A DNA stretch of 64,000 bases from JAVBLY01 sp031553035. GTDB lineage: Bacteria > Bacillota > Clostridia > Peptostreptococcales > Anaerovoracaceae. Shown piece by piece: positions 49,582 to 59,587 of this stretch. How positions within the stretch are numbered: position 1 is the first letter of the stretch; the number at the start of each line of letters is the position of its first letter. The position numbers and the translations under genes are program-made. A model generated the notes under the pieces. That model was not told the DNA's origin, did not search any database, and saw only the letters and a list, made by a program, of their open reading frames with translations. The DNA lies in assembly GCA_031553035.1 (NCBI GenBank), contig JAVBLY010000005.1, positions 270,553 through 334,552 of the forward strand, in the 5' to 3' direction.

Positions 49582-50550
49582 ATGAAGAGTGGAGCATTTG
49601 CGGATTTCAAGGTATTTTCAGGCAACTCGACCCCCGAGCTTGCTGAAGAGATAGCATCGATAATGGGCAAACCTCTGGGTAAGTCTACAGTTACAAAATT
49701 CAGCGACGGAGAAATATCTGTCAGTCTGTGGGAAACAGTAAGGGGTATTGATGCATACATAGTTCAGTCTACCTGCGAGCCGGTCAATGATTCACTGATG
49801 GAACTTCTCATAATGATAGATGCAATGAAGCGTGCATCGGCCGGAAGAATAAATGCGGTAATTCCGTATTACGGATATGCCAGACAGGATCGAAAGGCCA
49901 AGGCCAGAGATCCTATAACGGCAAAACTTGTAGCAAATCTTCTGGTTGCTGCTGGGGCAGATCGCGTTGTTTCCATGGATCTTCACGCTTCACAGATACA
50001 GGGCTATTTTGATATCCCGGTCGACCACCTTCTTGGGCTTCCCATACTGGTCAAGCATTTTAGAAAGAAAAAGATCAAGGATCTCGTCGTAGTTTCGCCG
50101 GATCACGGCAGCGTGACCAGAGCAAGGAATATGGCTCATCCACTTGATGCTCCAATAGCAATAGTAGACAAAAGAAGACCTAAGGCAAATGTCTCTGAGG
50201 TCATGAATATAATAGGTGAGATCGAAGGGAAAAACTGTATCCTGGTTGATGATATGATAGATACAGCAGGAACCATAACTAATGCTGCAAATGCTCTTAT
50301 TGAAATGGGAGCAAAGAGCGTGCAGGCTTGCGCGACACACGGGATTTTATCAGGTCCGGCAATAGAGAGGATCGAAAAATCCAAGATCAAAGAAATGGTG
50401 CTTCTTAACACAGCGCCCATACCAAAAGCAAAGAAGATAGACAAGATAAAAACCCTTTCGGTAGCACCGCTGTTTGCAGAGGCAATGGCAAGGATTTTCT
50501 CAAATGATTCAATCAGCAGGTTGTTTGATACGGGGTCCTCTAAGCGATAG
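49582..50550 (+). CDS. prs: Ribose-phosphate pyrophosphokinase
   Basis: Makes PRPP from ribose-5-phosphate and ATP. The 322-aa product has FSDGEISVSLWETVRG near 41, PYYGYARQDRKAKARDPITAK near 97 (ATP-binding flexible loop), MDLHASQIQGYF near 133 and the PRPP loop ILVDDMIDTAGTI near 219. It lies between glmU-like and pth genes, the classic Firmicute order. Confidence 0.97.
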   Translation: MKSGAFADFKVFSGNSTPELAEEIASIMGKPLGKSTVTKFSDGEISVSLWETVRGIDAYIVQSTCEPVNDSLMELLIMIDAMKRASAGRINAVIPYYGYARQDRKAKARDPITAKLVANLLVAAGADRVVSMDLHASQIQGYFDIPVDHLLGLPILVKHFRKKKIKDLVVVSPDHGSVTRARNMAHPLDAPIAIVDKRRPKANVSEVMNIIGEIEGKNCILVDDMIDTAGTITNAANALIEMGAKSVQACATHGILSGPAIERIEKSKIKEMVLLNTAPIPKAKKIDKIKTLSVAPLFAEAMARIFSNDSISRLFDTGSSKR

Positions 50551-50568
50551 TTTTAAGGAATAGGGAAA

Positions 50569-51159
50569 ATGTACTTAATAGCAGGTCTTGGTAATCCGGG
50601 AAAAGAATATACAAATACAAAGCATAATATTGGTTTCATAACCATTGATTATCTAGCCGAGAAACACGATCTGAAAATAAACAAAATCAAGCATAAAGCC
50701 CTTTCAGGAGAGGGCTTTATTTCAGGTGAAAAAGTCATGCTGCTTAAGCCCCAGACATATATGAACCTGTCCGGCGAGAGCATCAGGGATGCCATAGATT
50801 ACTATAAGATCGATACTAACAATCTGATAGTGATCTACGATGATATCGATATCCCCATGGGCAGTGTCAGGATAAGAAAAAAAGGCAGTGCCGGCACCCA
50901 CAACGGAATGCGTTCAATAATAAGACTTCTTGGAGATGACGGCTTTCCGAGGATCCGGATAGGCATAGGATCCGATAGAGGAAATATTCCTCTCACCAAT
51001 TATGTGATCAGCGGTTTTAAAAATAAAGAAGAAGTAAAGTTGATGGAGGACGCCGTCATAAATGCTTCTTCAGCTATAGAGCTGCTCTTAAAAGACGGTA
51101 TAGATGCAGCCATGCAGAAGTATAACTATATCGCTTCAAAAGATGATGAAGAAGAATAA
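50569..51159 (+). CDS. pth: Peptidyl-tRNA hydrolase
   Basis: A 196-aa hydrolase that frees tRNA from stalled peptides. AGLGNPGKEYTNTKHNIGF at the N-terminus contains the catalytic His; LLKPQTYMNLSGESI near 60, IYDDIDIPMGSVRIR near 90 and GSAGTHNGMRSI near 106 are diagnostic. It overlaps the start of mfd by 17 bp. Confidence 0.97.
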   Translation: MYLIAGLGNPGKEYTNTKHNIGFITIDYLAEKHDLKINKIKHKALSGEGFISGEKVMLLKPQTYMNLSGESIRDAIDYYKIDTNNLIVIYDDIDIPMGSVRIRKKGSAGTHNGMRSIIRLLGDDGFPRIRIGIGSDRGNIPLTNYVISGFKNKEEVKLMEDAVINASSAIELLLKDGIDAAMQKYNYIASKDDEEE

Positions 51160-54100
51160 TCATATACCGGGAGTTTCAGATTTCAGGATCACGCCTGTGG
51201 TAGCTGAGATCTTTAACAAAAACCCCAAAACATCACTGTTAATAACAAGTTCATACAGCAGGGCAAAGGAGCTTTCAAAAAACCTGGCCTTTTTTGTCGA
51301 TGCTAAAGTTCATCTGCTTCCGGAAGAGGAGCCTTTTCTTTTTCAGTATGAAGCAAAAAGCAGAGAAGATCTGGATGAACAACTTTCTTCCATTTACGCA
51401 CTGGAAGAGGGGAAACCATTTTTTTTGATCGCTCCCGTAACAGGTGCAGTAAAGAAGATGCCTCCAAAGGCAGAGCTTTTCAAACACAAATTCAATTTGA
51501 AGGTGGGGCAGGAACTGGATACCGGCAAAATAAGGATGGCTCTCGTAAATATGGGCTTTGAAAGAGTTCCCTTGACTGAAGAAAAGGGGCAGTTCAGCGT
51601 CAGGGGGGAAGTTATTGATATCTTCCCCGTAAACTCAGAACACCCTATAAGGATCGATATTTTCGACATTGAAATAGAATCAATAAAGACATTCGATCCA
51701 GAGACTCAACGGTCTATAAAAAAACTTGCGGAATTCACAGTTTTTCCGGCAACATCCATATTTCTCGATGAAGAAACCGAAAGAAAAACAATCCAGAGAC
51801 TCAAAGCAGCTTATGACAACGCCGCCAAAAATATCAAGGGCGGGGAACGTTCTGCGTTGGAATCCAGGCTGAATCAACTTATCGAAAACATCAGGCTCAA
51901 AACAAATTACAGGATTCTTGAGAATTATATTTCATATATATACGAGGAACCTGAAACAATATCCAGCTATCTGCCTGAAGATTCGCTGCTGTTTGTCGAT
52001 GATTCCGACAGGCTTAAAGAGAATCTCAAGCTCAGAGACAGTGAGCTTCATGAAGATTTTGTAAGCCTCATAAAAGGCGGTCACGCCATAAAAAAAGACA
52101 TGGACAGCTTTGCCACAACTGAAGACTATGACAGTATGTTCGGATCAAAACAGACTTTTTTCTTTACACCATTCGTAAACAAACCGAATGTTCCTGTAAG
52201 GATGAATGAAACATTAAAATACGATATTAGAATACCTCCGCATTTTAATGGCCATATGGAAGTATTTTCAGATCAGCTGAGAAGGTACGTTAAAGATGGA
52301 TATGCTGTCGAGATCGTTTCCGGTACTTCTGAGAGAGAAGATAACCTTAAGAACTTCATAAGCGAGAACGATATCAGAGGAAATATAAGTTATACCATCG
52401 GAAATCTCACTACAGGATATGTTATCGAGAATGAAAATAAGGTTATCTTAAGAGACGGTGACATTTTCCGGACATCAAAAAAGAGAAGAACAAGATTTAA
52501 GGACGAAAATGCAAAACCCATAAGATCATTTGCAGACATCAATGTGGGCGATTACGTTGTTCATGAATCCCACGGAATAGGCAAATATATCGGTGTAGAG
52601 CAGCTCGTAACTGCCGGAAACAAAAAGGATTATTTCAAAATCAAATACTCTGGAGCGGACCTGCTTTACGTTCCCATCGAACAGATGAATATTATCCAGA
52701 AGTTTATCGGAGGAGGAGATAAACCGCCGAAGGTCAGCAAACTTTCAGGCAGTGAATGGAAGAGGGCAAAAGCCAAAGCCAAGCAGGATATTGCAGCTAT
52801 GTCCAAGGATCTGCTTACACTTTCAGCACAGAGAGAATCCGTTGCCGGATACGCATTTTCTCCAGACACAGTATGGCAGCGAGATTTTGAGGATCAATTC
52901 CCGTACAAAGAGACAGATGATCAGCTGAGAAGCGCCGAATCCATAAAGAGAGACATGGAAAAACCATATCCCATGGATAGACTGCTTTGCGGAGATGTTG
53001 GATACGGAAAGACGGAAGTTGCCGCAAGGGCAGTTTTTAAATGTGTAGCTGAAGGCAAGCAGGCAGCGATACTTGTTCCCACGACAATACTTGCAAGCCA
53101 GCATTACAATACATTCAAGGAACGATTCAAGGATTTCCCCTTCAATGTGGAAATGCTCTCAAGATTCAGAAGTGATGCCCAACAGAAGGAAATAATCAAT
53201 AAGCTGGCAAATGGATCGGTTGATATAGTGATCAGCACCCACAGACTTCTTTCCCAAGATGTCAGATTCAAGGATCTTGGGCTTCTTGTCGTAGACGAAG
53301 AACAGCGATTCGGGGTAAAGCATAAGGAGATCATAAAGGGGCTTAAGAAAAATGTAGATGTGCTGACTCTGACAGCCACCCCCATTCCGAGGACTCTTCA
53401 TATGTCTCTTGTGGGAATCAGAGACATGGACCTGATAGAAGAACCGCCTGAGGACAGATATCCTGTACAGACATATGTCATGGAAGAAAACGATGACATA
53501 ATCAGAGAGACCATAAGAAGAGAACTGGACAGAGACGGACAGGTGTACGTGGTCTACAACCGGGTCCGGGGCATCGATGCTGAAGCCCAGAAGATCAGAG
53601 ATCTTGTTCCTGAAGCTAAGGTGGCAGTGGGTCACGGTCAGATGAGCGAGCTGGAACTTGAAAACGTCATGATGGATTTTATCAATAGCCAGTTCAATGT
53701 CCTGATTTCAACCACAATAATCGAATCCGGAATAGATATACAAAATGTCAATACCATACTCATAATAGATGCGGACAAGTTTGGTCTGTCTCAGCTTTAT
53801 CAGCTCAGAGGCCGCGTAGGCAGAACCAACAGAGTTGCATATGCATATCTTCTTCATAAAAAAAACAAGGTACTGTCCGAGGTAGCCGAGAAGAGACTTC
53901 TTGCCATCAAGGAGTTTACCGAATTCGGTGCAGGATTTAAAATAGCTATGCGCGATCTTGAAATCAGAGGCGCAGGCAATCTCCTGGGAATGCAGCAAAG
54001 CGGTCACATGATGACCATTGGATACGAGCTTTACTGCAAGATGGTGGAAGATGCGGTAAAAGCTCTTCAGGGCGAGCATATAAGTTCAGAGCGGGAAGAG

Positions 54101-54526
54101 GTTCTCATAGACCTTCCCATTTCAGCATACATTCCCGACTCATATGTTGAAGATGAGAGGCTTAAACTTCAGGTCTATCGCGACATTGCCGCCATAGACA
54201 GCACCGCCCTTTATGCAGAAGTCAGCGCCGATCTCACCGACAGGTTTGGCCAGCTGCCAAAGGACACTGTCAACCTCATGAAGGTCAGCCTTCTAAAGTC
54301 ATATGCCGAGAAGGCCGGATTTTCCAAAATCAGGACACTTGATAAAGATATCATTCTGGAATTCAGCATGAAGGGTCCTGATGACAAACTTACAGAAAAG
54401 GCTATTGAACTATATGGAAAAAGACTGGAAAGGCGTGGAAAAGCTTCACCCTACATTTTATTCAGAGACGGAAGAAACGCAAAAATGGATGATTTATTGG
54501 ACTTGACACGGTTTTTTAACGAATAA
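51143..54526 (+). CDS. mfd: Transcription-repair coupling factor
   Basis: About 1127 aa. Removes RNA polymerase stalled at DNA lesions and recruits UvrA. In order: UvrB-like N-terminal module (to ~400), RNAP-interacting domain with GDYVVHESHGIGKYIGVEQL near 468, the translocase with Walker A LLCGDVGYGKTEVA near 613 and DEEQ box VVDEEQRFGVKH near 712, TRG/TRCF helicase motifs (QLRGRVGRT) and the C-terminal D7 domain. Two adjacent ATGs (51143, 51146) lie inside pth with no clear ribosome site; the exact start is unsure. Confidence 0.94.
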   Translation: MMKKNNHIPGVSDFRITPVVAEIFNKNPKTSLLITSSYSRAKELSKNLAFFVDAKVHLLPEEEPFLFQYEAKSREDLDEQLSSIYALEEGKPFFLIAPVTGAVKKMPPKAELFKHKFNLKVGQELDTGKIRMALVNMGFERVPLTEEKGQFSVRGEVIDIFPVNSEHPIRIDIFDIEIESIKTFDPETQRSIKKLAEFTVFPATSIFLDEETERKTIQRLKAAYDNAAKNIKGGERSALESRLNQLIENIRLKTNYRILENYISYIYEEPETISSYLPEDSLLFVDDSDRLKENLKLRDSELHEDFVSLIKGGHAIKKDMDSFATTEDYDSMFGSKQTFFFTPFVNKPNVPVRMNETLKYDIRIPPHFNGHMEVFSDQLRRYVKDGYAVEIVSGTSEREDNLKNFISENDIRGNISYTIGNLTTGYVIENENKVILRDGDIFRTSKKRRTRFKDENAKPIRSFADINVGDYVVHESHGIGKYIGVEQLVTAGNKKDYFKIKYSGADLLYVPIEQMNIIQKFIGGGDKPPKVSKLSGSEWKRAKAKAKQDIAAMSKDLLTLSAQRESVAGYAFSPDTVWQRDFEDQFPYKETDDQLRSAESIKRDMEKPYPMDRLLCGDVGYGKTEVAARAVFKCVAEGKQAAILVPTTILASQHYNTFKERFKDFPFNVEMLSRFRSDAQQKEIINKLANGSVDIVISTHRLLSQDVRFKDLGLLVVDEEQRFGVKHKEIIKGLKKNVDVLTLTATPIPRTLHMSLVGIRDMDLIEEPPEDRYPVQTYVMEENDDIIRETIRRELDRDGQVYVVYNRVRGIDAEAQKIRDLVPEAKVAVGHGQMSELELENVMMDFINSQFNVLISTTIIESGIDIQNVNTILIIDADKFGLSQLYQLRGRVGRTNRVAYAYLLHKKNKVLSEVAEKRLLAIKEFTEFGAGFKIAMRDLEIRGAGNLLGMQQSGHMMTIGYELYCKMVEDAVKALQGEHISSEREEVLIDLPISAYIPDSYVEDERLKLQVYRDIAAIDSTALYAEVSADLTDRFGQLPKDTVNLMKVSLLKSYAEKAGFSKIRTLDKDIILEFSMKGPDDKLTEKAIELYGKRLERRGKASPYILFRDGRNAKMDDLLDLTRFFNE

Positions 54527-54615
54527 ACACTGATATCTGTGTTATAATCCCCTTATGTATATTAGAAAGACGCCAGTTTTGACGTTTATGATAAAGAGTT
54601 TTGAAAGGACCTGAA

Positions 54616-55605
54616 ATGAACAAAAAATTTAAATTGATTACGACTTTTATATTGATAACTGCAATGTTATTTGTTTTCACCGCCTGCGGAGGTAAGAATG
54701 AAGTTCTTGCCACGGTAGGAGATACTGAAATAACTCAGGAACAACTCGATGGATATGTCAGCTATTATTCACTGCTCAGTCTATCCACCACACAGGATCA
54801 GCTAGGTGAACAGGAACTGGCGTATCTGCAAGGGATCATGCTTAATTTTGCTACAGAAGTCGATCTTCTGAAACAGCACTATAAAGATGAAGGCGTGAAT
54901 GTTCTTCCTGATGATTATGATGATCAGTTTACGAAATACAAAGAGACATTGATGAGCCAAGGCGAAGATATGGCTTCCCAGCTGTCAGATCAGGGGATCA
55001 CTGATGAAGTTCTGGAGTTTTTCTTCAGTGCTCAGTTTTATACAAAGCAGTTTATGGATGACATTGACAAAGAAGACCCTGTAACCGATGATGAAACAGA
55101 AAAATACTATAACGAACATAAGGACGAGTTTGTGTCGCCTGCCCAGATAGAGGTCAGCCATATCCTGATAAAAGATGAAAAGCATACCGATGCCGGGAAA
55201 ACCAGCATAGAGGCAATAAAAACGCAGATTGACGACGGCAAATCCTTTGAGGCCATGGCGAAAAAATACAGTGAAGACGGATCAGCAGCAAGCGGCGGAG
55301 CCCTTGGATGGATCGACCAAGATACCAATTTCGTACAGGAATTTAAAGATGCGGCATTTGCTTTGGATGAAGGTGAAATGAGCGGTGTGGTTGAAACCGA
55401 ATTCGGTTATCACCTCATAAAAGTAACCGATACAAAGGCCAAGCAGCAGAAAACATATAAGCAATCGAAAGATGAAATAAAGGCACTTCTCGAAGAGGAA
55501 AACTATGCCGCAGGGATCGAGTCTCTGAAAAAGGAGATAGGCGTTAAGTATACAGATGCCGGTAATGCCATCATAAACGCCGGCACAGGAGAAGTTACAG
55601 AATAG
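54616..55605 (+). CDS. PrsA/SurA-like peptidyl-prolyl isomerase lipoprotein
   Basis: About 329 aa. ATG 54616 has GAAAGGA upstream; the earlier TTG is rejected. Signal peptide with lipobox FTAC, so it is a lipoprotein. The N-terminal half is a SurA-like helical chaperone segment (LATVGDTEITQEQLD). The PpiC rotamase domain (VSHILIKDEK to FGYHLIKV) covers about residues 160-265. It follows mfd, as PpiC genes do in some Clostridia, and folds exported proteins at the membrane. Confidence 0.9.
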   Translation: MNKKFKLITTFILITAMLFVFTACGGKNEVLATVGDTEITQEQLDGYVSYYSLLSLSTTQDQLGEQELAYLQGIMLNFATEVDLLKQHYKDEGVNVLPDDYDDQFTKYKETLMSQGEDMASQLSDQGITDEVLEFFFSAQFYTKQFMDDIDKEDPVTDDETEKYYNEHKDEFVSPAQIEVSHILIKDEKHTDAGKTSIEAIKTQIDDGKSFEAMAKKYSEDGSAASGGALGWIDQDTNFVQEFKDAAFALDEGEMSGVVETEFGYHLIKVTDTKAKQQKTYKQSKDEIKALLEEENYAAGIESLKKEIGVKYTDAGNAIINAGTGEVTE

Positions 55606-55611
55606 CTGATC

Positions 55612-56685
55612 ATGGGAAACTTTCGAGATAACCTGACAAAGCTGGTACCTTATGAAGCCGGCATGCAGATAAGCGGCAGTGATGTTATCAAGCTCAATGC
55701 CAATGAGAACCCGTATCCACCTTCGCCTGAAGTAGGGAAGGTGTTACGTGATTATAAGTATGAAGACCTGAATAAATACCCTTCTCTTGGAGTAAGTGAT
55801 TTAGATAAAGCCATTGCGGATCATCACGGTGTAGATCCTGTGAATGTGCTTAGCGGTAACGGTTCCGATGAGATATTTGCTATGTGCTATAAGGCTTTTT
55901 TCAATTCGAACAGCCCCATTGTTTTTCCTGACGTGACATATTCGTTCTATCCTGTCTGGTGTGATTTTTTCGATATACCATATGAAGAGATACCTGTATC
56001 AGCGTCTTTTGAGATTAATGTGGAAGATTATATAAGCAGAGAAAACGGCGGGATAATCATTCCAAATCCAAATGCACCAACGGGCATTGAACTGGAGCTT
56101 GACAGCATTGAGAAACTGGCATCAGGAAACAGATCATCTGTTGTAATAATAGATGAAGCATATTCTGACTTCGGACAAGTTTCTGCTACACAGCTCATCA
56201 GAAAATATGACAACCTGCTGATAACAAAGACTTTGTCCAAAGCTAGAAGTCTGGCTGGTCAGCGAATTGGTTATGCCATAGGAAGCGAAGATCTGATAAA
56301 AGCTTTAGGAGCCGCTATGTATTCATTCAACGGATACCCTTTAAGCAGCATATCCATCGCAGTGGGGGCGGCCTCAATGAGAGACGACGAGTACCTTAAT
56401 AGTACAATACGAAAAATTCAACAAACAAAAGGAAAAACAAAAGAATTACTTATTAAGAAAGGATTTGAACTGACTGAAAGCAAAACAAACTTTCTATTCA
56501 TGACACATAAAAATATCAGCGCTTTGGATTTATGTAGTTATTTGCTTGAGAAAAAAATACTAGTGAGACATTTTGATCAGAAAAGAATAGATAATCATCT
56601 GCGTGTATCTATCGGGACAGATGATGAAATGAAAAAATTCCTTGATGAAGTTACAGAATACATGGAGGATAGAGATGTTATTTAA
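55612..56685 (+). CDS. hisC: Histidinol-phosphate aminotransferase-like enzyme
   Basis: A 357-aa fold-type I PLP aminotransferase: KLNANENPYPPSPEV near residue 30, GNGSDEIFAM near 83, VIIDEAYSDF near 180 and the PLP lysine in TKTLSKARSLAG near 207 are HisC features. No other histidine gene is near, so it could serve aromatic or other amino acids. It starts 6 bp after the PPIase gene and its end overlaps the next start. Confidence 0.85.
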   Translation: MGNFRDNLTKLVPYEAGMQISGSDVIKLNANENPYPPSPEVGKVLRDYKYEDLNKYPSLGVSDLDKAIADHHGVDPVNVLSGNGSDEIFAMCYKAFFNSNSPIVFPDVTYSFYPVWCDFFDIPYEEIPVSASFEINVEDYISRENGGIIIPNPNAPTGIELELDSIEKLASGNRSSVVIIDEAYSDFGQVSATQLIRKYDNLLITKTLSKARSLAGQRIGYAIGSEDLIKALGAAMYSFNGYPLSSISIAVGAASMRDDEYLNSTIRKIQQTKGKTKELLIKKGFELTESKTNFLFMTHKNISALDLCSYLLEKKILVRHFDQKRIDNHLRVSIGTDDEMKKFLDEVTEYMEDRDVI

Positions 56686-57964
56686 GAATATCAGCATTCT
56701 GGATAAATACGGAGAGATAAAAAAGGGCCAGTATGTTTCCACCGATGGAGAGATCATAAGATACATCGGTGATGAACGTCCGGAAGGTTTCTTTGATTAC
56801 GAATATGAGGGGAAGGGCAAATTGCTGCTTCCCGGATTTTATAATGCCCACGCCCATTCTCCCATGACACTAATGAGAGGATACGGCGAAAGCCTGACCT
56901 TACACGGCTGGCTAAACGACAGGATTTTTCCCTTCGAAGCGAAGCTTTACAGTGAGGCTGTATATTACGGAAGTCTGCTTTCGTTTGCCGAATCGGTAAG
57001 ATACGGTATAGTGTCCACAACCGATATGTACGATCATTGCGAGGACATAGTAAATGCAGCAACAGACGCCAAGGTGAAGATAAATGTGGGGCGAGCCATG
57101 ACTGCTTTTAAGGAAGTGGACATAGAAGATACTCGCGGGTTCAAGGAAGCCAAGTATCTCTATGAAAACTATAACAACACCGAGAACGGCCGCATACGTG
57201 TGGAAATGTCCCTTCATGCCGAGTATACGTCCAATGCAAAGCTTGTAAGAGAGCTTGCGGATTATACAAGAGAAGTGAATTGCGGCATGCATGTCCATGT
57301 TTCGGAGACCGAGAGCGAACACAACGAGTGCAAGGATAGACACGATGGCAAAACGCCCATAGAATACTTTGATGAACTGGGACTGCTTGATACCAGAACC
57401 ACTGCAGCTCACTGCGTATGGGTTACTGAAAATGATATTGATATCATGGCGGAAAGAGGGGTTACTGTTGCCAGCTGCCCTGTCAGCAACTTAAAGCTTG
57501 CAAGCGGGATCTGCAATGTTCCTCTCATTCAGAAAAAAGGTGTGAGAGTTGCCATCGGTACCGACAGCGTCGCCAGCAACAACAATCTCAACTTCATAGA
57601 AGAAATGAAATTTTTCGCACTTCTTAATAAAGAAAGAAGAAACGATCCTACATTAGTGACCCCAATGCAGACACTTGATGCGGCCACATATTCAGGGGCT
57701 CAGAGTCAGGGCAGACTTGACTGCGGGAGGATAGCGGAAGGTTACAAGGCGGACCTGATAGTAATGGATATGAAGGACCCCCATTGGCATCCCGAACATG
57801 ATCTTGTCAACAATCTCATTTATTCGTCATCGGGAAGTGATGTTATCATGACAATGGTTGATGGAAATGTCATTTATAATAATGGAGAATTCACAACAAT
57901 AGATATAGAGAAAGTCATTTACGAGGTAGATAAGGCTAAGACAAAGATTTTGGGAGAACTTTAA
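56675..57964 (+). CDS. MtaD/SsnA-like amidohydrolase
   Basis: About 429 aa, metal-dependent deaminase of the 5'-methylthioadenosine/S-adenosylhomocysteine deaminase group. ATG 56675 follows GGAGG and overlaps hisC by 11 bp. Metal ligands appear in GFYNAHAHSPMTLMRGYGE near 53 (HxH), HVHVSETESEH near 207, TAAHCVWVTE near 236 and GTDSVASNNNLNF near 287. It would recycle purine nucleosides of SAM metabolism; atrazine-chlorohydrolase-like members are an alternative. Confidence 0.88.
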   Translation: MLFKNISILDKYGEIKKGQYVSTDGEIIRYIGDERPEGFFDYEYEGKGKLLLPGFYNAHAHSPMTLMRGYGESLTLHGWLNDRIFPFEAKLYSEAVYYGSLLSFAESVRYGIVSTTDMYDHCEDIVNAATDAKVKINVGRAMTAFKEVDIEDTRGFKEAKYLYENYNNTENGRIRVEMSLHAEYTSNAKLVRELADYTREVNCGMHVHVSETESEHNECKDRHDGKTPIEYFDELGLLDTRTTAAHCVWVTENDIDIMAERGVTVASCPVSNLKLASGICNVPLIQKKGVRVAIGTDSVASNNNLNFIEEMKFFALLNKERRNDPTLVTPMQTLDAATYSGAQSQGRLDCGRIAEGYKADLIVMDMKDPHWHPEHDLVNNLIYSSSGSDVIMTMVDGNVIYNNGEFTTIDIEKVIYEVDKAKTKILGEL

Positions 57965-57967
57965 TAT

Positions 57968-59587
57968 ATGTCCAAAAAGACATTTATGAGGGGCGCCGTC
58001 ATTTTAGGTGCGGCCGGAATATTAGTAAAGATCCTGGGCGCGTGCTTCAGGATCCCGCTTGGAAATCTGATCGCTGCCGATGGGATGGCATACTACCAGA
58101 CGGTTTACCCCATCTACAATTTACTTTTAACAGTAGCAACAGCTGGCATACCTGTGGCCATTTCCAGAATGGTTTCAGAGCGGATTTCAAATGGGAATTA
58201 TTGGGGAGCCAATAGGGTATTCAAAGTATCTCTTTATGTCATGATCGTACTTGGTGCCATTCTTTTTTCGGCTTCATTTATATTTGCTGATGCCATAATT
58301 GGCATGATCAAAGGTATGGATGATGCGGTGTACGCTATGCGGGCCATAGCACCGGCACTGTTTTTTGTTCCCATAATGGCATCCTTCAGAGGGTATTTTC
58401 AGGGAATGCAGAACATGCGGCCTACTGCCATATCCCAAATCTTTGAACAGTTCTTTAGAGTAGTTGTAGGCCTCAGCCTTGCGTTTATTTTGGTGTCAAG
58501 CGGGAAGGCTATGGCCGCTGCGGGGGCGACATTTGGCGCCACAGCCGGTTCTTTTATGGGGCTTGTTGTCATCGCCCTCATATATTTACTTCTTAAATCG
58601 ACAAAAGCTCATAAAATAAAAATGCGAGTAAGTTTTCAGGAATTTGGAGCTTCTAAAGAGAAAGCATCGAAGATCATCAAGCTTATTTTTATAATAGCTA
58701 TCCCTATCACTCTCGGAGCAGCTATAATGCCTATAATGCAGACAATAGATTCGGTTCTTGTAATAAACCGGCTTACTGAAACCGGGTGGCAGGTATCGGA
58801 GGCGAAGTCCTTATTCGGGCAGCTGACAGGCTATGCCGCATCTATGGTGAATATGCCTCAAGTAATAACTCAGGCAATTGCCATAAGCCTTGTCCCCACT
58901 ATCTCGGCGGCATTTACACAAAGAGATCATGATTTTCTCCAGCATAACGTAAAGCTCGGAGTGAGAACGGCAATGATAATCGGACTTCCCTGCACAGTGG
59001 GACTTCTGGTTCTGGCAGAACCTATTATGCTTCTGTTATACCCTGCTCAGAAGGCTGACGCCGTTTCGGCCGCCAGTGCCCTGGTCGTACTCAGCATAGG
59101 AGTGATTTTTCTGGCACTTGTCCAGACATTAACGGCAATACTTCAGGGGGTAGGCAAACAGAATATCCCTGCTATCAACTTGCTAATAGGTGCGGTAGCA
59201 AAACTGGTTCTTACATATTTTCTCACCGGCATACCTGCCCTGAATGTAAAAGGAGCGGCTATCGGAACAGTTGCTGCTTATGTCATCGCAACTGCCCTTA
59301 ACTTTGCAGCAGTAAAAAAATACACAGGCACGAAATTCGACTTTGGGCTGACATATGTGAAGCCTTTGATCTCGGCGGCAGTTATGGGCGTACTGGCCTA
59401 CGGCATTTATTTTGTAATAAGCATGTTCCTGGGGAACTCCATATCTACTCTCGTTTCGATTGCAATAGCAGGCATTGCATATTTAGTCATGCTTTTCGTG
59501 ACCGGAGCCATCAGAGAAAAAGAACTTGTAGAATTTCCAAAGGGAGACAAGCTTGTAAAGGTCTACAGGAAGGTGCTGAGAAAGTAA
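57968..59587 (+). CDS. SpoVB/MurJ-like lipid flippase
   Basis: A 539-aa membrane protein with about 14 hydrophobic segments of the polysaccharide transporter/MOP family. The start KKTFMRGAVILGAAGILVKILGACFRIPLGN, YPIYNLLLTVATAGIPVAISRMV and FFVPIMASFRGYFQGMQNM are typical of SpoVB/YabM. It sits between mfd and mazG as yabM does in Bacillus. It may flip lipid II or another wall intermediate. Its presence does not by itself show sporulation. Confidence 0.9.
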   Translation: MSKKTFMRGAVILGAAGILVKILGACFRIPLGNLIAADGMAYYQTVYPIYNLLLTVATAGIPVAISRMVSERISNGNYWGANRVFKVSLYVMIVLGAILFSASFIFADAIIGMIKGMDDAVYAMRAIAPALFFVPIMASFRGYFQGMQNMRPTAISQIFEQFFRVVVGLSLAFILVSSGKAMAAAGATFGATAGSFMGLVVIALIYLLLKSTKAHKIKMRVSFQEFGASKEKASKIIKLIFIIAIPITLGAAIMPIMQTIDSVLVINRLTETGWQVSEAKSLFGQLTGYAASMVNMPQVITQAIAISLVPTISAAFTQRDHDFLQHNVKLGVRTAMIIGLPCTVGLLVLAEPIMLLLYPAQKADAVSAASALVVLSIGVIFLALVQTLTAILQGVGKQNIPAINLLIGAVAKLVLTYFLTGIPALNVKGAAIGTVAAYVIATALNFAAVKKYTGTKFDFGLTYVKPLISAAVMGVLAYGIYFVISMFLGNSISTLVSIAIAGIAYLVMLFVTGAIREKELVEFPKGDKLVKVYRKVLRK